Translations under genes and position numbers: made by a program
DNA from: Phorcus lineatus
Taxonomy: Eukaryota; Mollusca; Gastropoda; Trochida; Trochidae
Length of the DNA stretch: 64,000 nucleotides
Assembly (NCBI GenBank): GCA_921293015.1
Contig: OV121081.1
Coordinates: 60,715,022 to 60,779,021 of the forward strand
Direction of reading: 5' to 3'
The notes under the pieces: model-generated
Database searches by the model: none
The model's input: the letters and a program-made list of their open reading frames with translations, nothing else
What the model was told of the DNA's origin: nothing
In this document: one piece after another, positions 1 through 12,970 of the stretch
How positions within the stretch are numbered: the stretch's first letter is position 1
How the letters are laid out: the number at the start of each line of letters is the position of its first letter

Positions 1-2915
1 TACTGTTTTTACGACAATGGCCCTGGTTGAAATCCCGGTGGAGACACCAAATATTTGTGACCTGAATCTCATACTGTTTCACGACAACGGCCCTGGTTCA
101 AATCCCGGTGGAGACACCAAATATTTGTGACCTGAGTCTCATACTGTTTTTACGACAAAGGCCTTGGTTGAAATCCCGGTGGAGACACCAAATATTTGTG
201 ACCTGAGTCTCATACTGTTTCACGACAACGGCCCTGGTTCAAATCCCGGTGGAGACACCAAATATTTGTGACCTGAGTCTCATACTATTTTTACGACAAA
301 GGCCCTGGTTGAAATCCCGGTGGAGACACCAAATATTTGTGACCTGAGTCTCATACTGTTTTTACGACAAAGGCCCTGGTTGAAATCCCGGTGGAGACAC
401 CAAATATTTGTGACCTGAATCTCATACTGTTTCACGACAACGGCCCTGGTTGAAATCCCGGTGGAGACACCAAATATTTGTGACCTGAATCTCATACTGT
501 TTCACGACAACGGCCCTGGTTCAAATCCCGGTGGAGACACCAAATATTTGTGACCTGAGTCTCATACTGTTTTTACGACAATGGCCCTGGTTGAAATCCC
601 GGTGGAGACACCAAATATTTGTGACCTGAGTTTTATACTGTATCACGACAACGGCCCTTGTTGAAATCCCGGTGGAGACACCAAATATTTGTGACCTGAG
701 TCTCATACTGTTTCACGACAACGGCCCTGGTTGAAATCCCGGTGGAGACACCAAATATTTGTGACCTGAGTCTCATACTGTTTTTACGACAACGGCCCTG
801 GTTGAAATCCCGGTGGAGACACCAAATATTTGTGACCTGCGTCTCATACTGTTTCATGACAATGGCCCTGGTTGAAATCCCGGTGGAGACACCAAATATT
901 TGTGACCTGCGTCTCATACTGTTTTTACGACAATGGCCCTGGTTGAAATCCCGGTGGAGACACCAAATATTTGTGACCTGCGTCTCATACTGTTTTTACG
1001 ACAAAGGCCCTGGTTGAAATCCCGGTGGAGACACCAAAAATTTGTGACTTGAGTCTCATACTGTTTTTACGAAAATTGGCCCTGGTTGAAATCCCGGTGG
1101 AGACACCAAATATTTGTGACCTGAGTCTCATACTGTTTTTACGACAACGGCCCTGGTTGAAATCCCGGCGGAGACACCAAATATTTGTGACCTGCGACTC
1201 ATACTGTTTCACGACAACGGCCCTGGTTGAAATCCCGGTGGAGACACCAAATATTTGTGACCTGCGACTCGTACTGTTTCACGACAACGGCCCCGGTTCA
1301 AATCCCGGTGGAGACACCAAATATTTGTGACCTGAGTTTCATACTGTTTCACGACAACGGCCCTGGTTCAAATCCCGGTGGAGACACCAAATATTTGTGA
1401 CCTGCGACTCATACTGTTTCACGACAACGGCCCCGGTTCAAATCCCGGTGGAGACACCAAATATTTGTGACCTGAGTCTCATACTGTTTCACGACAACGG
1501 CCCTGGTTGAAATCCCGGTGGAGACACCAAATATTTGTGACCTGCGTCTCATACTGTTTCACGACAACGGCCCTGGTTGAAATCCTGGTGGAGACACCAA
1601 ATATTTGTGACCTGCGACTCATACTGTTTCACGACAACGGCCCTGGTTCAAATCCCGGTGGAGACACCAAATATTTGTGACCTGAATCTCGTACTGTTTC
1701 ACGACAACGGCCCTGGTTCAAATCCCGGTGGAGACACCAAATATTTGTGACCTGAATCTCATACTGTTTCACGACAACGGCCCTGGTTGAAATCCCGGTG
1801 GAGACACCAAATATTTGTGACCTGCGTCTCATACTGTTTTTACGACAATGGCCCTGGTTGAAATCCCAGTGGAGACACCAAATATTTGTGACCTGAGTCT
1901 CATACTGTTTTTACGACAATGGCCCTGGTTGAAACCCCGGTGGAGACACCAAATATTTGTGACCTGAGTCTCATACTGTTTTTACGAAAATTGGCCCTGG
2001 TTGAAATCCCGGTGGAGACACCAAATATTTGTGACCTGAGTCTCATACTGTTTTTACGACAATGGCCCTGGTTCAAATCCCGGTGGAGACACCAAATATT
2101 TGTGACCTGAGTCTCATACTGTTTTTACGACAATGGCCCTGGTTCAAATCCCGGTGGAGACACCAAATATTTGTGACCTGAGTTTTATACTGTATCACGA
2201 CAACGGCCCTGGTTGAAATCCCGGTGGAGACACCAAATATTTGTGACCTGAGTCTCATACCGTTTCACGACAACGGCCCTGGTTGAAATCCCGGTGGAGA
2301 CACCAAATATTTGTGACCTGCGATTCATACTGTTTCACGACAACGGCCCCGGTTGAAATCCCGGTGGAGACACCAAATATTTGTGACCTGAATCTCATAC
2401 TGTTTCACGACAACGGCCCTGGTTCAAATCCCGGTGGAGACACCAAATATTTGTGACCTGCGACTCATACTGTTACACGACAACGGCCCTGGTTGAAATC
2501 CCGGTGGAGACACCAAATATTTGTGACCTGAGTCTCATACTGTTTTTACGACAATGGCCCTGGTTGAAATCCCGGTGGAGACACCAAATATTTGTGACCT
2601 GAGTCTCATACTGTTTCACGACAACGGCCCTGGTTCAAATCCCGGTGGAGACACCAAATATTTGTGACCTGCGACTCATACTGTTTCACGACAACGGCCC
2701 TGGTTGAAATCCCGGTGGAGACACCAAATATTTGTGACCTGAGTTTTATACTGTTTCACGACAACGGCCCTGGTTGAAATCCCGGTGGAGACACCAAATA
2801 TTTGTGACCTGCGACTCATACTGTTTCACGACAACGGCCCTGGTTGAAATCCCGGTGGAGACACCAAATATTTGTGACCTGAGTTTTATACTGTTTCACG
2901 ACAACGGCCCTGGTT
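1..2915. repeat. 70/71-bp satellite array, about 41 copies, truncated by left window edge
   Basis: A head-to-tail array of a 70-71 bp unit runs from base 1 to about 2915, where it ends abruptly in unique sequence. The length alternates because the unit carries either TGTTTTTACG or TGTTTCACG. Other variable sites are GGTTCA/GGTTGA and GAGTCTC/GAATCTC/GCGACTC/GCGTCTC/GAGTTTT. Every unit contains GGTGGAGACACC, a 4-bp stem closed by a GAGA tetraloop. Many units contain GGTTCAAATCC, which fits the consensus of a tRNA B box. Long open frames on both strands are a by-product of the period and are not genes. This looks like satellite DNA, possibly derived from the 3' half of a tRNA or SINE (inference). 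Confidence 0.97.
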
Positions 2916-4793
2916 GACATTGTCAAGGCATTGTATATAAAAACATCACGTGTCGTTATAATCCTTTTATTATTATTCGCAATTCAAGTTGTAAATGAAC
3001 CGTTTAAAAATGAAAATTGAAAAAGTGCTAAAGTTGATAATTGAATTCACATTTAGGGAAACGTTGTATGGTGTGCAACAAATAGTTGTAATATCATACA
3101 ATGCAACTTTTTCTTGTCAGCTTTTTAAACGGCACCTTGGCACGTTTTAGTGACTTGTAACTTTCCATTTTGAACATTAGCTTATTACACCTCGTTAATC
3201 AACCCGATAAACGATAGTCGTTGAATAAAATTATCACGTATCAATCGAAAACTGCATGCGGCCTATTTTGAGTGAGCACCTTTCAATGATTTAAGTAAGG
3301 GAAACAGATCCGCGGAGCTTAACGGAACTTAGTACGTTCGTCTAGGACTTTTTATGTTTAGTGTAAACGACTGTCATGAAATTTGTAAAATTTGTTTTCC
3401 TTTTCGTAAGATGACTTTACTTCCCTAAAACGTGCCGCAGTGCTCTTGAGAAAGAGGAAAGATAATTCACCGCTGCTTAGACCTGTTGCTCGTTTTAATC
3501 AGCTTTATCACGAAAGTTCAAAATTCGTAACAGCATTGTGCATTGTGCTCCAGATTGTATGTTTGTACAGTTGTATATAATCAGTGTGACTAAGAAGGTT
3601 TAACGTATCTCTGTGAGAAAGATATTTAGAGAGCTTGATATCGGCTATGCCAACTTGACTTTGCTTCAGGATATTTCCCCCAGTTGACATTAAGTCATAC
3701 CACGATAAAATGTGAAAGACATGTCTAGATTTGCTTCTGAAATTCCCAAATCTCTAAGGGGTTTTTTCAATATCAAATAAATTAGCCATTTGTCTTGCGA
3801 ATAAATAACTCATTTTTCAGAATGATTTTCAGTCTTAAAGGCACAAACCGACTAACGCACTTTAAGCATATAAATAATTTTAGCTGAATTTCACTTTTGT
3901 GAACAAAAAGAAAATAACACTTGTTGCTAATTAACAAAATTTGATTATATGTAAATTGAGACAAAATATACACAGGTGGTAATTTTCTATCAAATATAAT
4001 CCCTATATTTCCTAAAAATATATTAATGTACTAATACACGTCTGTACCAATGAAGTACTAACACCCACAGACGCGTGATCAAATGGTACACATTTGTGTG
4101 TATGAAACTCTTATATTATCATATATTGAAATCCAAAGGAAAGCTGACAAAATCGTCTACTAATATTTTTCAACAAAAATATCATGATTGATGGTTTGCA
4201 ACTCGTGGTGTGTATCTAGTGCTATAACTCGTTGTCTGATTTTCTCCCAGGGTGTTCTAATAAACGTTTAAACGGTCCATACGGTAGAATCTGAGTATTT
4301 TTGTGTTATTGCTGTTGTGTGTGGTTTTGTATTAAAATGATGCTGATTGCTGTTGCTGTTGCTTATGGATGGTAGTAAAGCAGGTCTTTTAATTGTGTTG
4401 ATGAACCTCTGTGCCAATAGTTTTTTTTACTTTTCATAGCATCAGATGAAGTACTAAACCAAACATTGTGCTTCTTTGTAAATTGTATTATTGTTATAAT
4501 TGTGTTACTATCATCGTATAGCCTACATCTCACGATATGATATTTGTTAGAACTAAACGCTGCTTATTTTATTCTCGTTCAAGCTATTAAAGAAGTTTGA
4601 CCGAAATTCCTTTTCCTCTTATTTAAATTTTAAATTGTCAATATTTATCAAAATAGCAAACGTTTTCTTGTGAATAAATAATTTTGTTCGACAGGCTCTA
4701 CAGACTAACTGTCAGTCATAGAAGGGCAAACAAAATGGTAATATATGCTGATACAAAAATACAATTGATGTTACAAGTTATGTTCGTATTTAC

Positions 4794-4985
4794 CGGTAAG
4801 ACGGTGTGACGTACCATCCTGTACCGTCAGGCTTGGGTCACAAACTGGTAACATCATAGCCAGACAAACCAACATGATCGGTGTTTCACCCATTGAAAGA
4901 TCGGAATACATTATCCCCGCAAGAAACCAACAACAACTAATCAACCAAACAATCTTAATTACACTAAACGAGCACACAGGCCTAT
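4794..4985 (-). other. Candidate exon with hydrophobic segments (weak)
   Basis: On the minus strand an open frame of about 60 codons is bounded by an acceptor-like TTTGTACTATAG upstream and a donor-like ACCG|GTAAAT downstream. The peptide has two hydrophobic stretches, IVWLISCCWFLAGIMYS and TPIMLVCLAMMLPV, separated by a short acidic loop. GC content is above the local background. No family is recognised and no adjoining exon could be linked in phase, so this may be chance. Confidence 0.2.
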
Positions 4986-5699
4986 AGTACAAATATACAA
5001 ACACTATGTTAGGCAGCAGAGAGTGCTTGTGTTCTACTACAAGGGAATTACATTGGTACAGGAACTATTTGCAATATAGCGTGTACACGGATCTAATCTT
5101 TGGGGACGAGAATTAATTTGAAAAAGTTAGAAATCTATGTAGGGGCTCGTATATTGTATTCAAGGTATGATGTTTTCCGGTTTTCTGGTAAAACCCACTA
5201 TTTGGTTTGGTTTTCCTTTTAAGGTATTTCATTTCAAATGGAGGCATTTCATTTATAATGCATCAGGTATTTCCATGTGTCTCTCTACAGAGTGAGACGG
5301 AAATATAAATATAGGTGTCCATTGTTTTGACAAAAGATCAAAACCGTTTTTGTGACGATGCTTATTTTAAACCATTTTTTTACATAAAACGTCAGAAAAT
5401 TAATGCAATCCTCTGTCCACAGATATATAATAAGTTACATTGTTAAAGTACAACACAATAACGACACGGCGTGTTGTTGATCTCTTTCAATTCATTTTTA
5501 TGCTATAATGTTACATTAATGATAAGTGTATATATTTTTAAAAAAACATTTAAGACGTTGAATTTCAGACATCACGAGCATAAGTATATGGTTTACAACG
5601 TCAACCGCATAGATTATTTATCTGGAATTAACTTGGAAAAAAATGTAAAATAATAACGAGATATCTTAATGTTCTTTTGTTTGATATTCTGGTAGACTA

Positions 5700-5890
5700 G
5701 TCATAAGTTTTGGCGATGCAAATACTTGATTTCCGGTATAAAGCGCTCGCGATAAGGTGCACTTGTTTTGTTTGCCCTCCAAGCTGAAACGGCAGGCGCC
5801 GAGAAGTGGCTTCAGCCGAAACTGTAAAACGGGAATAAACATGAACATCATAGCAGACGCGACAGGAAAGATTAGGTCAATCAAAATGAA
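5700..5890 (-). other. Candidate exon with one hydrophobic segment (weak)
   Basis: This minus-strand open frame encodes one strongly hydrophobic stretch (FILIDLIFPVASAMMFMFI), then a short Cys- and Lys-containing tail. Base composition is GC-richer than the flanks. It lies about 0.7 kb upstream, in transcription sense, of the other candidate at 4794-4985. The two could be exons of one membrane protein, but no splice phase proves it and no family is recognised. Confidence 0.18.
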
Positions 5891-7566
5891 ACATGTTATT
5901 TCATTCGACACATGGATAGAAAGGTAAAACTTTTTACTACTATATCCAACCAGTTTTTCATCTAAGAAATGGTTCTTTTTAGTGGCAACGAATGCAATTA
6001 TACCCTCTACCCAAGATGGCGTCTTTCAATGTTGTTGAATAAAAAGTAAAATTGTCTAGGATGTGACAGCAGTTGGATATGATAGTCAAAGGGGTTATCT
6101 TTCCATCCGTGTGTCGATTGAAGTTAGATGTTTCGTTTTAATTGACTAAGACTTCAAAATCCTTCCCGATGAAAATCGTCGGGAAGCTACTATTGATAAA
6201 ATAGGCCTTGACGAAAGAAGACTCTAGCATGCTGGACTGATACAGATATACCGTCAAGATTTTTAAAACAACGAAATGCATGCGTAGACTATGGCAACAT
6301 TCCGCATTTGATGTTAGAGGACGGTACCAATATTAGTATCCACCGATCTGCTTCATGAAAAGATGTATTACGTGTTAGGTTTTGTTATATTGCGTATTTG
6401 ATTATCAAAGTCAAATTGTAACGCGATCAACTTTGTTGTCTACTTTATAATTCAGCCTGTTATTGTGCTTGAAATGTAGAAATAACAATACTTTAGTTAC
6501 GTAGATAGTATATTTAAAAAGTCAGCATTACCTTTATTACAAAGTTCTTCCAGAGTATTTGGCCTATGTACAACAACATGTGGCACTTCGGGTCAGAATG
6601 ACTTGTACATTTCATCTCGGTGCACGTGGGGCACGTGAGTCACGTGTTGCTCGTCTGTCAATGTCCAATGCACAATCTGTTTCCAACAAGAAAAGCCTTT
6701 AAAAGGTTCAGTTGGAGGCACCCTTGTTAGGCTAGGAAATACTGCGAAATCATAGGGTACAAATAGGATAGGATTTTCATTACAGCAAATAAGTAGATTA
6801 AGGCCATCAATAGAACAAAAGACTGTCATTTTATCTTTTATTTAGAAAAAGTTCTACAATTATTTGTTTATAGCATCAAATAATAGAATAGACAGGCAAT
6901 CTTGCAGTTATAAATAGATCTATACAGTTCTGTTTTAAACAACAGTCACCGATTTATCCCTTGGAAATAGATCTATTTTTAGAATATAGGTCACAATTGA
7001 TAGCGTCCAGCACCGCACTAAGTGTTCGACTCTTTTGCAAATTCATAAATCCATATGTATCACTAATTGTTAAATTATATATATTAGATTAAAGTCTAAA
7101 GCATAGTTCACTACCTCTATCTTGGTCTGTCACGAAGCGATATCCCACAAATTGACTCGCCTTCATGACATTCTCTACTTATCGACTTGTAGCCGCTTGT
7201 TTCTCGCGTGTGCCGTTGTAAAGGAGGGTTTTTTACTAACATGGAATAGAGTTTTCTAACCTTTCATGCGAAATTTACGCGTCTAATTTAGTACACGTGC
7301 GGTCATGAAGAATTGTACTGTCTGTTTTATTCTTAAACACCACTGTTCCCTTTAAATTTTGAAATTTTCAGAGACAATCGTTTTCCGTATTAAAGGTTGC
7401 CAATTATTTCGGAATACCCACATGGTCACGTGGTTCTAAATTTGATACAGATGTGTTCATTGGATTACGATATTGCCGAAATACAAAGAGGCTTAATATG
7501 ATTGGTTGAAAGTTCCTTTGAAAATTCCAACTGTAATATAGAGAGAATTTCAGCTGTTAAGATGGC

Positions 7567-7587
7567 TGGAGGCCGTTGGGGCCTCCA
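7567..7587. other. GC-rich perfect hairpin
   Basis: TGGAGGCC, a 5-nt loop GTTGG, then GGCCTCCA form a perfect 8-bp stem in otherwise AT-rich DNA, followed by ACCAATAAAC. It is not the histone 3' stem-loop consensus and no gene adjoins it. Confidence 0.5.
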
Positions 7588-8433
7588 ACCAATAAACACT
7601 CAAAATGAATCTTTATGTTAAACGCTCATGAATCTTTTTCTACAGCATTTTCTATCAAACATTTGGAAGATAAATAGTTGCATTTGTAAAATTTCTGGGA
7701 TTCATTGTTATTCAACATCCGCAAATTTAGTTTAAAACCAACGGCGTTATGTGACGTCATACCATGGGAACGGTATTCGAAAGAAGGCAGCCGCATGAAA
7801 CTTCGCGGCAAACGTGGACTAAGTATGCCAGTTGAAAATATTTTCGTTCTTCAAAATAAATCAAATTAAAATTTATTTGTAATATCTACCGGTAGACACA
7901 ATCTAAAAATTGACAAAGACAACTGTCAAATAGGAGTACGGCACGAAATTTCTAAGAAACTAGAAAATCAAATCTTTAGTCGGGCCTGCACCAGTGAACA
8001 TGTTGTATCAATTCGCGGTGAATCGCCTGAACTAATGTGCGGGTATCCATTGTCGTTCAACATAGGGTAATTTTTCAAATCATCCAATCAGAATCGAGAA
8101 TACAACCAAGTCATACCAACATTCTGTAGCATATATAGAAGCTTCTTAATCGTTTAATGCTGATGTCTTAAATACCGACATAACTGTGATGACCAAATTA
8201 TCATAACCAACATCAACATTAGTATCATTAAATTAATTTTATATATACTATGGAATCCACATAACAGACAATTCAAGTTTCTCCTTGTGTCTCATCTCTC
8301 CCATTTTTGAAAAACCCACAATTCAGACGACAAAGCTATTTGTTATCTTACACCCGCCCCAACCTCAGGATACTTCCCTTACCTCACCAACTAAATATCC
8401 CAACTATATGTCCGTTTATCATCTCCTACCAAA

Positions 8434-8825
<392 letters not shown>

Positions 8826-11800
8826 TTCCAAAATGAAACATTTCACCATTCTGCTAAATCAGCGTATTTGAATCCGATCAGCTCCTTCCTAATACCCTGA
8901 TCTCTCTGTCAAGCCAAAGGTATTGTAACGCTAGCTATCTGACCAGGCAATGAGACGACTCGCATCCATCAACAGCGGCACAACAACGGATGGGAAAATC
9001 CGTTGAGTTCAAGATAGAAGCTTTAATCACCTTGCATAACGACATTTCATTGGCTGAAAAAAATAACAGTTGTACTCTTCCACGAATATCAACCGTACCA
9101 GCCGAACGAGGCGTTTGGCCCGAAAGAGTTCAGGGTAGTAGGAACGAGCTGAGCGGATTCAAATACGCTGATTTAGCAGTGTGATATTTCATTATCTTTC
9201 TCAACGTATCAAATACTCCAATTATCAGACCCTTTCTCCTTATTCAGTTACGGTTATCAAAGGCAGGAATGGAATAGTGTCCTCTTTAAAAATACTAGGC
9301 ATGCCTCACCCGTTCAACCCCCACTCCCCTGACCCTCTCACTTCCCCCATCTACGTGAATAAGTAAACAATGGTGACCAACCATCAACAAAATGTTGACC
9401 TGCATTTCATCTGCTCGTGTCTGCTGCGCATAAGTGAAGGCGTGTTTGTAATGCTAACTTTATCTCATGGTTCTGATAACGCGTGTCCTCTTACAGCATT
9501 TTCTTTAAGATACATTTACGTGTCCAGCCGTGTTTGGTAAAAAAAATGTTGCTCAAAAAGTCCTTGCCACAATACAAAACATGCGAAACCAGCAAGGTTG
9601 ATTTTAGTTACTAATACGTTTAAAAATTATGTTCTTGAATAATTTATAGTGTTGTGTTTATTAAGCGAGGTGATAAAACACAGGTTTCGTCGAGTCAGTA
9701 AACAGTTTATAAAATGTGAACGATAACCATTTTGGCCAAACAAATGTATAGATTGTGTGTAAATCTGTTAGTAGTAATACTGCGATCATCATTTCACAAT
9801 TACCTCTGGAGGTTAGTAATAGTCTTTGCCAAACAACAAGGTTTATTTCATCGAGGGACAATTGTAAAATTGCCACCATCGGATATCATCATTACCCATG
9901 TGACGAAATGGAATAATCATGGAATATGATAAAAATTGAGTGAAGAAATTGTAAACATTGCTAAAATTGTACTGGGAAAAGGAAATAAAGTAAACCGGTA
10001 TGACATTAAACTCTTTTCAAATGCCACGGAATGAAACACATTTAGTTCAGCGTCTGAATGTTATGATTTGACCACTTATATTCATGGAGACTTAGAGCGG
10101 CCTTGTTTAACATTTATGTGTATTACAAAGAGGTCAAGTTACGCTTGTGCACTTGTTTTTAAGCTTTTGTAGGGTCTCTATCACTCTTTTACGTGTAAAT
10201 TTTAACTCGTTTATTCCTATTACTTTATCTTTAATTCGATTAAATCAGTGAATTGTGATGAAAATGATATTTCTTATTTAGCATCACCTGTGCGTCATTG
10301 ACGATTTTAACAGTAAACACTCTTGCTGGATCATTATGGTCAACTTTAGGAAGTATACGGTAATTAACCTCATGACCTCATCCCATTGTTTCACAAATTG
10401 CACCAGCGCCATTGTGTCGTCAATTCATTGCCCTCCTGGCACCAGCGTTTTTTGGAGAATCAAAGCTGCATTCTGCAAGTCTCAACCGTAAGTGCATTGT
10501 TGTATATTTTCTTGCATCATTATGTCAATGTACATTTTTCATGCTTTTTTGTTGTCATGGTGTTATAAGGATCTAATGTAGTATTCTGCTGGATGCATAA
10601 GAGATGGTGTGTACATAGGCTACGACCTTGATTAAAAGCCTTGGTAAATTCGATGAATGCATGTACAAGTGATACGACTTTCTTCAAACAATTGAACGGC
10701 TCGTATTGGAGAAATTTGTAGAAACTGTTTTATTTCACCATCTTAATGTATTAATAGAACGAATGTTTAATAGAAATGAATGAACAACTAGATGTATGAA
10801 CAACGAACGTAAATTATGATAAAGTATCAATAAATTCAAATCCCTCTAAAATGGCCTCATCGTATTATAAAAGGATCGGTCACCGTAAAAATAATCCTTT
10901 GACCATGAGGATTTGATCGGACATACCAAAATATAAAAAAAAATGACAGGCATGTTCAAACACCTGTTATGTACGATTTTTCATATGACATTTTGTATAA
11001 CTGTAACATGTTTCACATTTTGTCTTTATGAAAAATAGTACATTTTACTGTTTTGCAGTTTTCACCCCAATTGCACTCAAATGCATAACATAGTTCTCTT
11101 CATATGAATCATATATCTGTTTATTTTAGGGCTTAATTTTCGAATTATGATTTTATAATGGAATCTGTAAAAGATAACTAACGTTGTATAAAATTATTCG
11201 ATCGTTGTAAACTAGTTTAAAAGGTCGAGGAAGCATGCTTTTAGGAAAATGATTTTGTAATTTGTGCTTTTGTTTCTAAGAAATAAAGATAATTATATCT
11301 ATGCTTTCTCTTTCCTTAATTTCTGATTGTTAGTATAGGCCATTACATAATTGTTATAAGTTTTAGAATCAACTTATGGTTTTTATAAAAGCATGCTTTG
11401 TTGCTCTGGAATGTTACCCTATTTCAAACCCTTGGTCTCGAACTGATATCGTCTTCTATTGCACTTAAATCAATATGCTTCTTAATTACTTTTCAGTCAG
11501 GATTTTTTAAATGTAAATTTCCGCAACTTCATGATTCACCATGCAGTGCCGACGACGGTGGGTTCCTGTACAATCTCTTCCCTTCGTTGGAGATCGATCA
11601 TTTAGGCATAATTGTGTTTGTTGGTGACGATAAACAGTGTCTTCTCTAAATCTTAATTTTCTCCTCAATCGGAGCGTGATAAAAACAAGAACACATTTGC
11701 ACCCAGAGAATCTCATAGAAGTGTCCATATGAAATGGAGAGTTATACGAACATATTTCCATATGTAATATGATGTATAATAGATAGCTAGTATGAGGCTG

Positions 11801-12261
11801 AAATTGCCTTTGCCAACCTAAGTCCTTTCACAATATTTTCAATGCAAAATGCATATCTTATTTGCAAATCCGATTTAAAGTATATATATTTTATCATTCT
11901 TTCAATATTTCGTTTTCCAGGAATGCATTCTATATTTGTACATGTCTGGAATATGCTTAAGAAACAGTTTTTGTTTAACTTTCATTAAATATACTATTCG
12001 CCAAACTGACGAATATATTACGTTGAACCAAAGTTACTTTGTTTCGGTATGTTATGAGATTAAATAATCTTACAGCCAATTCTTCATTTTAGAGCTTGGT
12101 CGAAACTAGTTTCTCCAGAAATGGATACCTATTAGATAGATAACAATACGGCATCAGGCAGGTCATACGATTATTAGTTGAGAAGACATGCGATATGTCA
12201 TGAAAAAAACTCCAAATAAAGAACACTTGGTAAAGTCATGATTGTAGTTACATATGCAGAA
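8826..12261. other. Intergenic, nothing recognised
   Basis: Unique AT-rich sequence. The open frames are short, lack splice context and show no recognisable domains. A slightly GC-richer patch at 11500-11650 is open on both strands but matches nothing I know. Confidence 0.6.
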
Positions 12262-12435
12262 ACGATGTTAACGGAGTAGGGTTAATGCTTTTAGCTATGC
12301 TGTAATATTGTTAACGGAATATAATTTTGTTTTAACTATTCAATAACGATTTTAACGGAGTAGCTTGTTGCTTTTAGCTATGCAGTAATTATGTTAACGG
12401 ATTATTTTCAGTTTAGCCATAGTTGGGAAAAGTTA
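12262..12435. repeat. 42-bp tandem repeat, 4 copies
   Basis: TTAACGG recurs at 12268, 12311, 12352 and 12394 (spacing 43, 41 and 42) within a degenerate unit containing GGAGTAG and TGCTTTTAGCTATGC. It lies about 0.55 kb upstream of receptor gene R1, inside its presumed 5' intron. Confidence 0.8.
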
Positions 12436-12970
12436 ATCAAATCGTTGTTGCTCAGATAAAACTTGATTGGCATTAGGTCAGCATCCAAAGTAATGGAGAA
12501 CCTTTCTGCAGTTTGATGCCTTTCCAGTGCCTTTCATGGATAAGATTATCAGAAAACTAACATAATCATGAACGGGAAAATAGGAATACAGCTAACCGAT
12601 GAACTATATATGAGTGTACTATTGTGAGTCTGACTACATCACCAGAAAGGAAAGAGCAGTGTTGGAGAAAATCATAAAATTACTGCCTTTTCTCGTTACC
12701 TTTACACTTTTTTTACAGAGCTCTTTTAAGCAACGCAATACTCACTAAAGAATTCCTATTTTAGTTGCAGAAGCTGGAATTGCACACGTGTCTGCTTTCC
12801 TCTACAATGCATCGTTCACCCTTAGGTGTTTTTTTATCCCTTGACTAATTTTTGCTCTTTTTGAAGCTTAACAATATTAAATTGTATCGGCAAAGTGTCG
12901 GTTAAACAGTGAAAAATGCAAATATTGCAATGGCTAGGAAGTTTGCAAATAAAATTTCATTTCTTTGCAG

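Larger units (their letters stand above)
2916..8280. other. Intergenic, AT-rich, no convincing gene
   Basis: Beyond the satellite edge this stretch is mostly unique AT-rich DNA. It contains two slightly GC-richer patches with hydrophobic minus-strand reading frames (listed separately) and a GC-rich hairpin near 7567. A lone TTAAAGGCAC end at about 3836 resembles the termini of the small DNA elements seen elsewhere in the window. I recognise no protein or RNA gene. Confidence 0.6.

Noticed and set aside
1-2330. Long repeat-containing open frames on both strands of the satellite
   Set aside because: They follow the 70/71-bp period, occur in several frames on both strands and contain no domain; they are by-products of the tandem repeat.
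1-2915. CRISPR-like repeat array
   Set aside because: Units are contiguous with no unique spacers, the DNA is eukaryotic, and no cas genes are present.
11500-11761. Overlapping frames on both strands at 11.5 kb as a possible gene
   Set aside because: No recognisable domain or convincing splice borders; open on both strands in a GC-richer patch.
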